Source: Bacteroidales bacterium (lineage in GTDB: Bacteria; Bacteroidota; Bacteroidia; Bacteroidales; UBA4181). From it: a DNA stretch of 36,797 nucleotides. Both the position numbers and the translations under genes were made by a program. The notes under the pieces are model-generated. The model had not been told where the DNA came from. It searched no databases and saw nothing but the letters and a program-made list of their open reading frames with translations. Below are positions 24,868-33,923 of this stretch, piece by piece; positions within the stretch are counted from its first letter, which is position 1, and each line of letters starts with the position of its first letter. The stretch spans positions 1-36,797 of the forward strand of contig JAISWR010000146.1 in the NCBI GenBank assembly GCA_031270985.1, in the 5' to 3' direction.

Positions 24868-27633
24868 TCAATGTGCTTCCAGCCAGTTATTGCCTACTCC
24901 GACATCTACCGTCAAAGGGACGGACAGCGGATAGGCGTTTTCCATTTCACGGCGGACGATTTCTTTCACCTGTTCCAGTTCTGTTTGCAGCACGTCGAAC
25001 ACCAATTCGTCGTGTACCTGCAAAATCATTTTTGATTGCAGGCGTTGGCGGACAAAAGTGTCGTGGATGCGCACCATGGCGAGTTTGATGATGTCGGCGG
25101 CAGAGCCCTGTATGGGCGCATTGATGGCGTTGCGTTCTGCCATGCCGCGTACCACGGCGTTTGCCGAGAGAATGTCGGGCAGATAACGGCGGCGTCCCAT
25201 CAGGGTGGATACATAGCCACACTGTCGGGCGTTGTCAATGGATTGATTCATGTATTGCCGCACATCAGGATAGGCTTCAAAGTAGCCGGCAATGAGTTCC
25301 TGTGCTTCTGTGCGCGGAATACCCAGTCGCTGCGACAGTCCGAAAGCGGAAATGCCGTAAATGATGCCGAAATTGGCGGTTTTTGCTTTTCGCCGCATGT
25401 CCGGAGTGACGTCCGGTAGCGGGATGCCGTATATTTTTGCGGCGGTAGCTGTGTGGATGTCTTCATTGTTGCGGAATGCCTCCGTCATGTGCAAATCGTT
25501 GCTGACATGCGCCATCAGGCGAAGTTCGATTTGCGAATAGTCCGCCGAAAGCAGCAATCGTCCGCTGTTGCTTGCTATGAAAGCCTTACGGATTTCCCGT
25601 CCCCGTTCTTCACGGATGGGGATGTTTTGAAGATTGGGGTCGGTAGAGCTGAGCCGTCCGGTAGAAGTCACCGCTTGATTGAAAGAGGTGTGTATCTGTC
25701 CTGTGCGCGGATTTACCAGTTTGGGCAAGGCTTCAATGTAGGTGGACAGCAGTTTTTTCAGCCCCCTGTATTCCAGTATTTTCGGAATAATAGGATGTTT
25801 GTCACTTATGGCGGACAGCACCTCTTCGCTGGTGGAAAACTGTTTGGTCTTGGTTTTTCGCGTACGATCGCCCTTGTTGACGTCCAGTCGTACAAACAGC
25901 ACGTCGCCCAATTGTTTCGGGGACGCGATGTTGAACTGTACGCCTGCCATTTCATAAATTTCTTCTTCCAGCCTCTTGACGTCCTTTGTCAATGTTTGTC
26001 CCGATTCCGCCATTGCCTGTTCGTCTATCTTCACTCCTGTGGCTTCCATCTCGGTAAGCGCCTGTATCAGCGGCATTTCCACTGTGGCGGCTAATTCCGA
26101 CATGCCGTATTTTTCCAACTGTTCTTCCAGTTTTTCCTGCAAGCGGATAGATACGTCGGCGTCTTCGGCGGCATACGCCGCAATTTTTTCCAGCGGCACC
26201 TGACGCATGTTTAATTGTCCTTTGCCACTTTTGCCGATAAGGGTTTCGATTTCAACAGGTGCATAATCCAGATATTTCTCGGACAGATAGGTCATGTTGT
26301 GCCGCTGTTCGGGCTGGATGAGGTAATGAGCCAGCATCGTGTCGAACAGCGTTCCCTGCGTATTCACGCCATACTGTTTCAGGGTCAGGATGTCAAATTT
26401 CAGGTTCTGACCGATTTTCCGGATAAGGGGATTTTCAAACAGCGGCTTAAATTCGTCCGTTACCTGTTGCGCTTTTTCCCGTTCGGCGGGAACGGGGACA
26501 TACCAAGCCTCGTGGGGTTTCACGGCGAATGACATGCCCACAAGTTCGGTGTTGTATGTTTCCAGTCCGGTGGTTTCCGTGTCGAAACAGAATGATGGCT
26601 GCGCCTGCAACAGGGCAATGAGTTCCTTCCGTTTATCGGGCGTGTCGGCAATATGGTAGCGGTGTTCCACCGTGTCTATGTTTTGATATGCGCGTTCCTG
26701 TACATGGGCGGATTCTGCAGGAGCGACGTCAAAGAGGCTCAACTGTCGCGACACGGTTGTTTCTCCGCTTTCCATTCTGTTCAGGAGCGAACGGAAATTA
26801 AATTCCTTAAACAGTTCCTTCAGTTTGGCGTGGTCGGGTTGTTTTACGGCAAATTCTTCCTCGCGAAAATCCATCGGAACGTCGGTACTGATGGCGACCA
26901 GTTTTCGTGAGAGCAACAGTTCTTCGGTGTGTTCGATGATTTTATCCTTGTTGGCGCCTTTCACCGAAGCGATGTTTTCCAGCAACCGTTCCACCGATCC
27001 GAATTCCCGTATCAGTTGGGTAGCGCCCACTTCGCCGATACCTTTCACGCCCGGCACGTTGTCCGATTTGTCGCCCATGATGGCAAGCACCTCGACGAAC
27101 TGTTTCGGATAAGCCACTCCGTAAGTTTCGCAAATTTTTGCCGTGTTGAGAATTTCCGCGTCTTTTCCGGAACGTGCGGGTTTGTACATGTAGATATGGT
27201 CGGTCACCAACTGTGCATAATCCTTATCGGGCGTCATCATATATACGTCGAATCCCTGTGCCGCCGCCTTTTGCGCGATGGTGCCGATAACGTCATCGGC
27301 TTCGTAGCCCGCATATTCGATGATGGGGATACGGTAGGCGTCTATCAGTTCCCTGATGCGCGGTACAGATTTCTTGATTTCTTCGGGGGTTTCCTCGCGT
27401 TGCGCCTTGTATTCGGCATACATCTCATGGCGGAACGTGGGCGACGACGGGTCAAACGCTACTGCAATGTGTGTCGGACGCTCTTTATGCAGCACTTCCT
27501 CCAGCGTATTGACAAAACCAAAGACAGTGGAAGTGTTGAATCCGGACGAATTGAACATTGGCGTGCGGATTAAAGCGTAATACGCGCGATATATCAGGGC
27601 ATAGGCATCCAGCAGGAACAATTTTTTACGCAT
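24868..27633 (-). CDS. polA: DNA polymerase I (5'-3' exo, 3'-5' exo and polymerase domains)
   Basis: KLFLLDAYALIYRAYYA...; CFDTETTGLETYNTELVGMSFAV; LLSADYSQIELRLMAHVS; RRKAKTANFGIIYGISAFGLS; ILQVHDELVFDV. Start at 27633 preferred. Confidence 0.98.
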   Translation of the reverse strand: MRKKLFLLDAYALIYRAYYALIRTPMFNSSGFNTSTVFGFVNTLEEVLHKERPTHIAVAFDPSSPTFRHEMYAEYKAQREETPEEIKKSVPRIRELIDAYRIPIIEYAGYEADDVIGTIAQKAAAQGFDVYMMTPDKDYAQLVTDHIYMYKPARSGKDAEILNTAKICETYGVAYPKQFVEVLAIMGDKSDNVPGVKGIGEVGATQLIREFGSVERLLENIASVKGANKDKIIEHTEELLLSRKLVAISTDVPMDFREEEFAVKQPDHAKLKELFKEFNFRSLLNRMESGETTVSRQLSLFDVAPAESAHVQERAYQNIDTVEHRYHIADTPDKRKELIALLQAQPSFCFDTETTGLETYNTELVGMSFAVKPHEAWYVPVPAEREKAQQVTDEFKPLFENPLIRKIGQNLKFDILTLKQYGVNTQGTLFDTMLAHYLIQPEQRHNMTYLSEKYLDYAPVEIETLIGKSGKGQLNMRQVPLEKIAAYAAEDADVSIRLQEKLEEQLEKYGMSELAATVEMPLIQALTEMEATGVKIDEQAMAESGQTLTKDVKRLEEEIYEMAGVQFNIASPKQLGDVLFVRLDVNKGDRTRKTKTKQFSTSEEVLSAISDKHPIIPKILEYRGLKKLLSTYIEALPKLVNPRTGQIHTSFNQAVTSTGRLSSTDPNLQNIPIREERGREIRKAFIASNSGRLLLSADYSQIELRLMAHVSNDLHMTEAFRNNEDIHTATAAKIYGIPLPDVTPDMRRKAKTANFGIIYGISAFGLSQRLGIPRTEAQELIAGYFEAYPDVRQYMNQSIDNARQCGYVSTLMGRRRYLPDILSANAVVRGMAERNAINAPIQGSAADIIKLAMVRIHDTFVRQRLQSKMILQVHDELVFDVLQTELEQVKEIVRREMENAYPLSVPLTVDVGVGNNWLEAH

Positions 27634-27761
27634 AGAAATACATATAATGATAAAGTACAAAAGTACGGAAAAGATAGGATAGTTTTCCCCAAAAATTGGA
27701 CTACGTCCGAATTTCAATTTTATCTTTTTTTGTTTTTCAAAAATAAATTTGTATTAAGGGG

Positions 27762-29273
27762 TTATCCGGATATTTTTTTAATGTCGTCAATATACTGTCG
27801 ATCGTTGGACAGACGCGGCACTTTGTGCTGACCGCCCAATTTTTTGCAGCTTTTCATCCATTTATAGAAAGTTCCGCGCGGCATGATGCGCACAATGGGC
27901 ATACGCAAGGTGATGTTTTTGCTGCGTTTTGCTTCGTAATCGGAATTGAGTGCGCAGAGCGCCGTGTCCAGCATGCGTGTAAATTCATCCGGATTTTCGG
28001 GTTGTTTTTCAAACTCTATCAGCCACTCGTGAGCGCCGTTGGTATGGCTATCCATATACACCGGTCCGGCGGTATATTCCGCGATGGAAGCGCCTGTGGC
28101 TTTGCAGGCTTCCAGCAGGGCTTTTTCGGCATTGTCCACAATCACTTCTTCGCCGAATGCGTTGATGAATTGCCTGGTGCGTCCGGAGATTTTGATTTTG
28201 TGCGGATACAGCGAGGTGAACACCACCGTGTCGCCGATGATGTAACGCCACAGACCGCTGTTGGTGGAGATTACCACCGCATAGTTTTTTCCCGCTTCCA
28301 CTTCGCGAATGGTCAATACGTCGGGTGACGGGCTACCGATTTGTTCCATTGGCACAAATTCAAAAAAAACATGATAATCCAGCATCAACAGCATATCGTC
28401 GCTGTCGGGATTGTCCTGCAAGGCAAAAAAGCCCTCCGAAGCGTTGTAGGTTTCCAGATAATGCATACGGTTGGACGGAAACAGTTTACGGTACTGATCC
28501 CTGTAAGGGAGGAAACTTACGCCGCCGTGTATGAACAACTCCATGTTGGGCCACACTTCCAGCATGTTGCTTTTACCGGTGCGCATCAGGATATATTTCA
28601 TCAGCGCCATGTTCCATGAAGGCACTCCCGTGAAAGACACCACATTTTGCCTGACGGACGTTTCGGCAATGCATTCCAGTTTCCGTTCAAAATCGCCCAG
28701 TAATGCTATTTTTTTGGAAGGGGTGCGCAGAAAGTTTGCCCAACGAGGGATGTTTTCAATCATCACCGCAGACAGGTCGCCGTAAAAAGTGTGGTTGGCC
28801 GCATTATCAATCTGATGGCTGCCGCCCAGTGTCAGCGTTTTTCCTGCGAACAGCTTCGTGTCGGGATACTGCCGGCAATATATCGCCAGCACATCGTGTC
28901 CGCCGCGGTAATGGCATCCGAATAGTGCGTCGTGGGTAACGGGTACGAATTTGCTTTTGTTGTCCGTAGTGCCGGACGATTTGGCAAACCATTGCGTAGC
29001 GCCGCGCCACAACACATCTCTTTCGCCGCTGCGAACACGGTCTATATGGGGTTTAAGGTCTTCGTAGGTCTGAAGAGGCAATCTTTTTTGGAAATCGGCA
29101 ATGGTACGGATAGTGTTGAAAGCATACTGTCTGCCCCATTTTGTGTGCTGAGCCTGTTGTATCAATTGAATCCACATTTCTTCCTGAATTTCGCCGGGAT
29201 ATTTCCTAAAACGCTCAATTTGCTTGAGTCTTCCTGCATAAGCGAGATCGATAAGAGAGTTGATAATTGACAT
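27762..29273 (-). CDS. GH3 family (auxin-responsive GH3-like, acyl-adenylate/ANL-type) protein
   Basis: QIERFRKYPGEIQEEMWIQLIQQAQHTKWGRQYAF...QWFAKSSGTTDNKSKFVPVT...TYNASEGFFALQDNPDSDDMLLMLDYHVFFEFVP...GLWRYIIGDTVVF. Confidence 0.92.
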   Translation of the reverse strand: MSIINSLIDLAYAGRLKQIERFRKYPGEIQEEMWIQLIQQAQHTKWGRQYAFNTIRTIADFQKRLPLQTYEDLKPHIDRVRSGERDVLWRGATQWFAKSSGTTDNKSKFVPVTHDALFGCHYRGGHDVLAIYCRQYPDTKLFAGKTLTLGGSHQIDNAANHTFYGDLSAVMIENIPRWANFLRTPSKKIALLGDFERKLECIAETSVRQNVVSFTGVPSWNMALMKYILMRTGKSNMLEVWPNMELFIHGGVSFLPYRDQYRKLFPSNRMHYLETYNASEGFFALQDNPDSDDMLLMLDYHVFFEFVPMEQIGSPSPDVLTIREVEAGKNYAVVISTNSGLWRYIIGDTVVFTSLYPHKIKISGRTRQFINAFGEEVIVDNAEKALLEACKATGASIAEYTAGPVYMDSHTNGAHEWLIEFEKQPENPDEFTRMLDTALCALNSDYEAKRSKNITLRMPIVRIMPRGTFYKWMKSCKKLGGQHKVPRLSNDRQYIDDIKKISG

Positions 29274-29397
29274 AAATTCGGTTATCTGAAAAAACGGCTC
29301 AAAAATACTTATAAAAATTGAAAACTGAAAATTGAAAAAAGGAAAGTACGATTTTTTGCAAGCGCGTTAATCCTTTATCAAAAAAGATGCCCGAAAA

Positions 29398-29429
29398 TTT
29401 GTCACATTAAAATAGAAATGATAATTTCG
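29398..29429 (+). promoter_or_regulatory. Bacteroidetes-type promoter for the M23 peptidase
   Basis: TTTG (29398-29401) - N20 - TAATTTCG (29422-29429, one mismatch). Confidence 0.55.
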
Positions 29430-29447
29430 TGCCCAAATAATTTAATC

Positions 29448-30329
29448 ATGAGCGTATCAAAGGCTGGAACGCTGCTTACCGTGCTGTTGCTTTGTAAAAC
29501 GGTATGCGGTCAACTGTTGATAGAAAACATTCCCCCTCCGGTCATGTTGCGGGAGGCGGAAATTTCATTGGAAGAAGATGAGATCGGAATTGATTCGCTC
29601 ATCCATTTGTCGCCGGAAAATCTCACGGATTCTACGAGAATTCCTGCAGCAAAGACATATTCTTATGTGTGGAACAATCAACTGGTGAATCCTTACGGGC
29701 AGAGAGTGTCCGAAATGACCGATACCGTGTTGATTGATTTTTCCCGATATTGCCATCCCAATAAAAACGTGGTCACTTCGGATTTTGGTTTCCGCAACGG
29801 CTGGCGTTTTCATTACGGGATTGACACCCGTTTGAAAGTAGGCGATTCCATTTGCAGTTCGTTTGACGGAATGGTGCGCATCGTCAGGCGTGGACGCGCA
29901 TACGGCAATTATGTAGTTATCCGGCATTTCAACGGGCTTGAAACCGTGTATGCGCATCTCAGCAAAACACTGGTGAAGGTCAATCAGATTGTGCGGTCGG
30001 GCGAGATAATTGCGCTGGGCGGCAACACCGGACGTTCCACCGGCCCGCACCTGCATTACGAAATCCGCTATCTCGGACAGCCGATTCCTCCCCGCGATTT
30101 GATCAACTGGGAGGACTACACGGCACGATACAGGATTGTGGACATGTGTGCGCAATATTTCACTTATGTCGCCGAAGTGGAGCAAATCCGCTATTATACG
30201 GTCAGAAAAGGCGATACCTTGTCGGGAATTTCGCGAAAAACCGGTGTCAGCATCAGCAAGATATGCCAGTTGAACAACATCCGCAAGACATCCATCCTGC
30301 GCATCGGGCAAAGATTAAGATTCACATGA
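29448..30329 (+). CDS. M23 family metallopeptidase with C-terminal LysM domain
   Basis: DFGFRNGWRFHYGIDTRLKVGDSI...GNTGRSTGPHLHYEIRYLG...YYTVRKGDTLSGISRKTGVSISKICQLNNIRKTSILRIGQRLRF. ATG 29448 preferred, since ATG 29418 lies inside the promoter. Confidence 0.92.
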   Translation: MSVSKAGTLLTVLLLCKTVCGQLLIENIPPPVMLREAEISLEEDEIGIDSLIHLSPENLTDSTRIPAAKTYSYVWNNQLVNPYGQRVSEMTDTVLIDFSRYCHPNKNVVTSDFGFRNGWRFHYGIDTRLKVGDSICSSFDGMVRIVRRGRAYGNYVVIRHFNGLETVYAHLSKTLVKVNQIVRSGEIIALGGNTGRSTGPHLHYEIRYLGQPIPPRDLINWEDYTARYRIVDMCAQYFTYVAEVEQIRYYTVRKGDTLSGISRKTGVSISKICQLNNIRKTSILRIGQRLRFT

Positions 30330-30338
30330 TGAGCCATC

Positions 30339-32288
30339 ATGCCGATACACATTGACATACACGGATATTCCGTTGAAATATTCTCGTTCCACACCATAGT
30401 GGTGGGTAGCGGTGCGGCAGGATTGAACGCTGCTGACAGCCTGTACGGTTACGGGCAGAGAAACATCGCCGTAGTGACCGAAGGGTTGCAGATGGGCGTC
30501 AGCCGTAACGCGGGATCGGACAAGCAGACCTATTACAAACTGACCCTTGCGGGCGACAGTGCGGACAGTGTGGCAGACATGGCGCAAACGCTGTTCTCCG
30601 GAGGGTGCATGCACGGCGATTTGGCGTTGTGCGAAGCAGCATTGTCGGTGCAGGCGTTTTACAAGTTGGTAGGCATCGGAGTCCCTTTTCCGCACAACCG
30701 TTACGGCGAATATGTCGGCTACAAAACCGACCACGACCCTTACCGGAGGGCTACCAGCGCCGGTCCGCTGACCTCCAGATATATGACCGAAAAACTCGAA
30801 GCGCAGGTAAAAACGAAAGGCATCAGGATTTTCGACGGGTACAAGGTGATAGGCATCGTCACAGATAACGGAGAATGTAAGGGATTGATAGCCCTGAACA
30901 AACGGCAGTTGCACCCGAAAGACGGCATGTTTGTCCTTTTCAACTGTACCAACGTGGTGTTTGCCGCCGGCGGACCCGCCGGCTTATACCGTTGCAGCGT
31001 GTATCCGGAGAGTCAAACGGGCGCTTCCGGCGTTGCTTTCGAAGCAGGCGTGCGGGGATGCAATCTCACAGAGTGGCAATACGGCATTGCTTCCGTCCGT
31101 TTTCGCTGGAATCTTTCCGGAAGTTACCAGCAAGTGCTGCCCCGCTACGTGTCCACCGACAGAAACGGCAATGATGCCTGCGAGTTGTCTGCCGCCGCTT
31201 TTTTCCATCCTTCTCAAATGCTCAACAACATTTTCCTGAAAGGCTACCAGTGGCCCTTTGATGCGCGCAAAATCGAAAATTGCGGCTCGTCGCTCATTGA
31301 TTGGCTGGTGTATCGGGAAATACGGGAAAGAGGAAGGCGGGTCTTTCTGGATTACACGCACAATCCGTCGGCATTGCAGGCGGATTTCGGCAATTTGGGG
31401 ACGGAAGCCCGCGCTTATCTGGAGACGTCGGGCGCATTGCAGGCAACGCCCTTCGAGCGGCTGGCGCACCTCAACCCTTCCGCCATTGACCTCTACCGTA
31501 CCCACGGCATTGACCTGTCTGCGGAAATGCTGGAGATTGCGGTATGCGCCCAGCACAACAACGGCGGCCTTGCCGTCAACTGTTGGTGGGAAACCAACCT
31601 GAAGCATTTTTTCGCGGTGGGAGAAGCAGCAGGTACGCACGGCGTGTATCGACCCGGAGGCAGCGCGTTAAATGCAGGACAGGTGGGCGGCACACGCGCC
31701 GCCATGTACATTGCACACAATTATACGGATGACGCCCCCTCTGCAGATGATTTCATTCGCCTTGCCGAAAATATGCTGACGCGCAAAATACAACTTGCAG
31801 AACGGATGTTGAACAACCACAAAGGCGACAACGTTCGGAAGATTCGTTCAGCCATAGGCGACAGCATGTCGAAATACGCGGCGCATGTCCGGAAAACCGG
31901 AGACATCCGCAAGGTGATGGAAGAAGCGCAATCGCAACTTGCCGGCGTTGCGGAACAAACAACGCTTGCCGGCGCTCACGAACTGGCGGATGCCTTTGAA
32001 AACATTGACCTGATCACCGCGCAATATGTGTACACCTGCGCCATGTGCGATTATGCCGCGAACGGAGGAGGCAGTCGCGGTTCGTATCTGGTGTGTGCGG
32101 ATGGCGACACAGATGCGGACTTACCCGCCTTTGTCCCCTGCAATGAAAAATTATACGGCATGATACAGGAAATCATATACCGGCAGGGAATCTGCCACAC
32201 GGCATGGACAAACGTCCGTCCCATCCCTCGAAGCGATGACTGGTTTGAAAACGTGTGGAAGGACTATCTCTCGAACAACCAATATTGA
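30339..32288 (+). CDS. FAD-dependent oxidoreductase, fumarate reductase/aspartate oxidase flavoprotein-like
   Basis: HTIVVGSGAAGLNAADSLYGYG dinucleotide fold; HNNGGLAVNCWWETNLKHFFAVGEAAGTHGVYRPGGSALNAGQVGGTRAA flavoprotein motif. Confidence 0.88.
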   Translation: MPIHIDIHGYSVEIFSFHTIVVGSGAAGLNAADSLYGYGQRNIAVVTEGLQMGVSRNAGSDKQTYYKLTLAGDSADSVADMAQTLFSGGCMHGDLALCEAALSVQAFYKLVGIGVPFPHNRYGEYVGYKTDHDPYRRATSAGPLTSRYMTEKLEAQVKTKGIRIFDGYKVIGIVTDNGECKGLIALNKRQLHPKDGMFVLFNCTNVVFAAGGPAGLYRCSVYPESQTGASGVAFEAGVRGCNLTEWQYGIASVRFRWNLSGSYQQVLPRYVSTDRNGNDACELSAAAFFHPSQMLNNIFLKGYQWPFDARKIENCGSSLIDWLVYREIRERGRRVFLDYTHNPSALQADFGNLGTEARAYLETSGALQATPFERLAHLNPSAIDLYRTHGIDLSAEMLEIAVCAQHNNGGLAVNCWWETNLKHFFAVGEAAGTHGVYRPGGSALNAGQVGGTRAAMYIAHNYTDDAPSADDFIRLAENMLTRKIQLAERMLNNHKGDNVRKIRSAIGDSMSKYAAHVRKTGDIRKVMEEAQSQLAGVAEQTTLAGAHELADAFENIDLITAQYVYTCAMCDYAANGGGSRGSYLVCADGDTDADLPAFVPCNEKLYGMIQEIIYRQGICHTAWTNVRPIPRSDDWFENVWKDYLSNNQY

Positions 32289-32345
32289 ACATCTGTGAGT
32301 TACCCATTGTTCTATACTTGCTCGGAAGATAAAATTTGCACATTT

Positions 32346-32377
32346 TTTCATGGCTATCATTATTTTATGTAATTTTG
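32346..32377 (+). promoter_or_regulatory. Putative guaA promoter
   Basis: TTTC (32346-32349, one mismatch) - N20 - TAATTTTG (32370-32377). Confidence 0.5.
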
Positions 32378-32402
32378 TCAGCATCATATTGAGTTGTCTG
32401 TT

Positions 32403-33923
32403 ATGTACGAAAAAATCGTTATTCTTGACTTCGGGTCGCAAACCACGCAGCTTATCGGGCGCCGGTTGCGGGAGTTGAACGTTTATTGCGAAATAGTCCC
32501 CTACAATAAATTCCCCGCCGACGACTTGTCGGTGAAAGGTGTGATTTTGTCGGGAAGTCCGTTTTCGGTGACTGATCCGGATGCGTTCAAACCCGATTTG
32601 TCGTCCGTCAGAGGGAAATATCCGTTGTTGGGTATCTGCTACGGGGCGCAGTATTTGGCGTACCTGTCGGGCGGAAAGGTAGAGAAAGGCGATTCGCGCG
32701 AATACGGACGGGCGGCGCTTACGCCGTGCGACAAAAATGACCTGTTACTGAGAGGCGTCCTGGCAAAGTCGCGTGTGTGGATGTCGCACGGCGACACCAT
32801 CACGCAGATTCCTTCGGGGTTCAGGATTGTTGCCGTTACGGGCGATGTACCTGTCGCCGTTTACAAGATTGACGGCGAACCCTCGTGGGGCGTGCAGTTC
32901 CATCCCGAAGTGTTCCACACCGAAGAGGGGACGCTGATACTGGACAATTTTCTGAACATCTGCGGCATGAAGAAGGACTGGACGCCGGCGTCGTTCATTG
33001 AGTCGGCGGTGGCATCGCTCAAGGAACAATTGAGCAACGAGAGGGTGATTCTCGCGCTGTCGGGTGGCGTTGATTCGTCGGTCACGGCGATGTTGCTGAA
33101 CAGAGCCATCGGCAAAAACCTGACCTGTATCTTTGTAGACCACGGGCTGTTGCGCAAGAATGAGTTTACCAACGTATTGCGCGATTACGAGCATCTGGGA
33201 CTGAATGTCATCGGGGTGAACGCCGCCGAACATTTTTACAGGCAGTTGGCCGGTGTGTCGGATCCGGAACAGAAACGCAAAATTATCGGAAAGGGCTTCA
33301 TTGACATATTTGAAGAGGAAGCCCGCAAATTGGACAACATAAAATGGCTGGGACAAGGCACAATTTATCCCGACATCATCGAATCGCTTTCCATCACGGG
33401 CATGGTGATTAAGTCACACCACAACGTGGGCGGGCTTCCCGACAAGATGAGGCTGAAACTGGTAGAGCCGCTCCGTCCGCTGTTTAAGGATGAGGTGCGC
33501 AGCGTGGGGCGCGAATTGGGGATGATGCCCCACCTCATCAACCGGCATCCTTTTCCGGGACCGGGACTGGGCATCCGTGTGCTGGGTGACATCACCCCAG
33601 AAAAGGTACGAATACTGCAAGACGCCGATGATATTTACATCCGCATGTTGCACGAGTGGAATTTGTACAATAACGTGTGGCAAGCGGCGGCAATTTTGTT
33701 GCCTGTTCGATCGGTGGGCGTGATGGGCGACGAACGGACATACGAAAATACGGTGGCTTTGCGCGCCGTTACCTCTACCGACGCCATGACCGCCGACTGG
33801 GCACACCTGCCTTACGAATTTCTGGCAAAAGTCTCCAGCGAAATCATCAACAAAGTGCGCGGCGTCAATCGCGTAGTGTACGACATCAGTTCAAAACCTC
33901 CCGCCACCATAGAATGGGAGTAG
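32403..33923 (+). CDS. guaA: GMP synthase (glutamine-hydrolysing)
   Basis: [22 protein letters not shown]...[16 protein letters not shown]...[14 protein letters not shown]...[20 protein letters not shown]...[28 protein letters not shown]...[18 protein letters not shown] at 32403 preferred over TTG 32394. Confidence 0.97.
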   Translation: MYEKIVILDFGSQTTQLIGRRLRELNVYCEIVPYNKFPADDLSVKGVILSGSPFSVTDPDAFKPDLSSVRGKYPLLGICYGAQYLAYLSGGKVEKGDSREYGRAALTPCDKNDLLLRGVLAKSRVWMSHGDTITQIPSGFRIVAVTGDVPVAVYKIDGEPSWGVQFHPEVFHTEEGTLILDNFLNICGMKKDWTPASFIESAVASLKEQLSNERVILALSGGVDSSVTAMLLNRAIGKNLTCIFVDHGLLRKNEFTNVLRDYEHLGLNVIGVNAAEHFYRQLAGVSDPEQKRKIIGKGFIDIFEEEARKLDNIKWLGQGTIYPDIIESLSITGMVIKSHHNVGGLPDKMRLKLVEPLRPLFKDEVRSVGRELGMMPHLINRHPFPGPGLGIRVLGDITPEKVRILQDADDIYIRMLHEWNLYNNVWQAAAILLPVRSVGVMGDERTYENTVALRAVTSTDAMTADWAHLPYEFLAKVSSEIINKVRGVNRVVYDISSKPPATIEWE

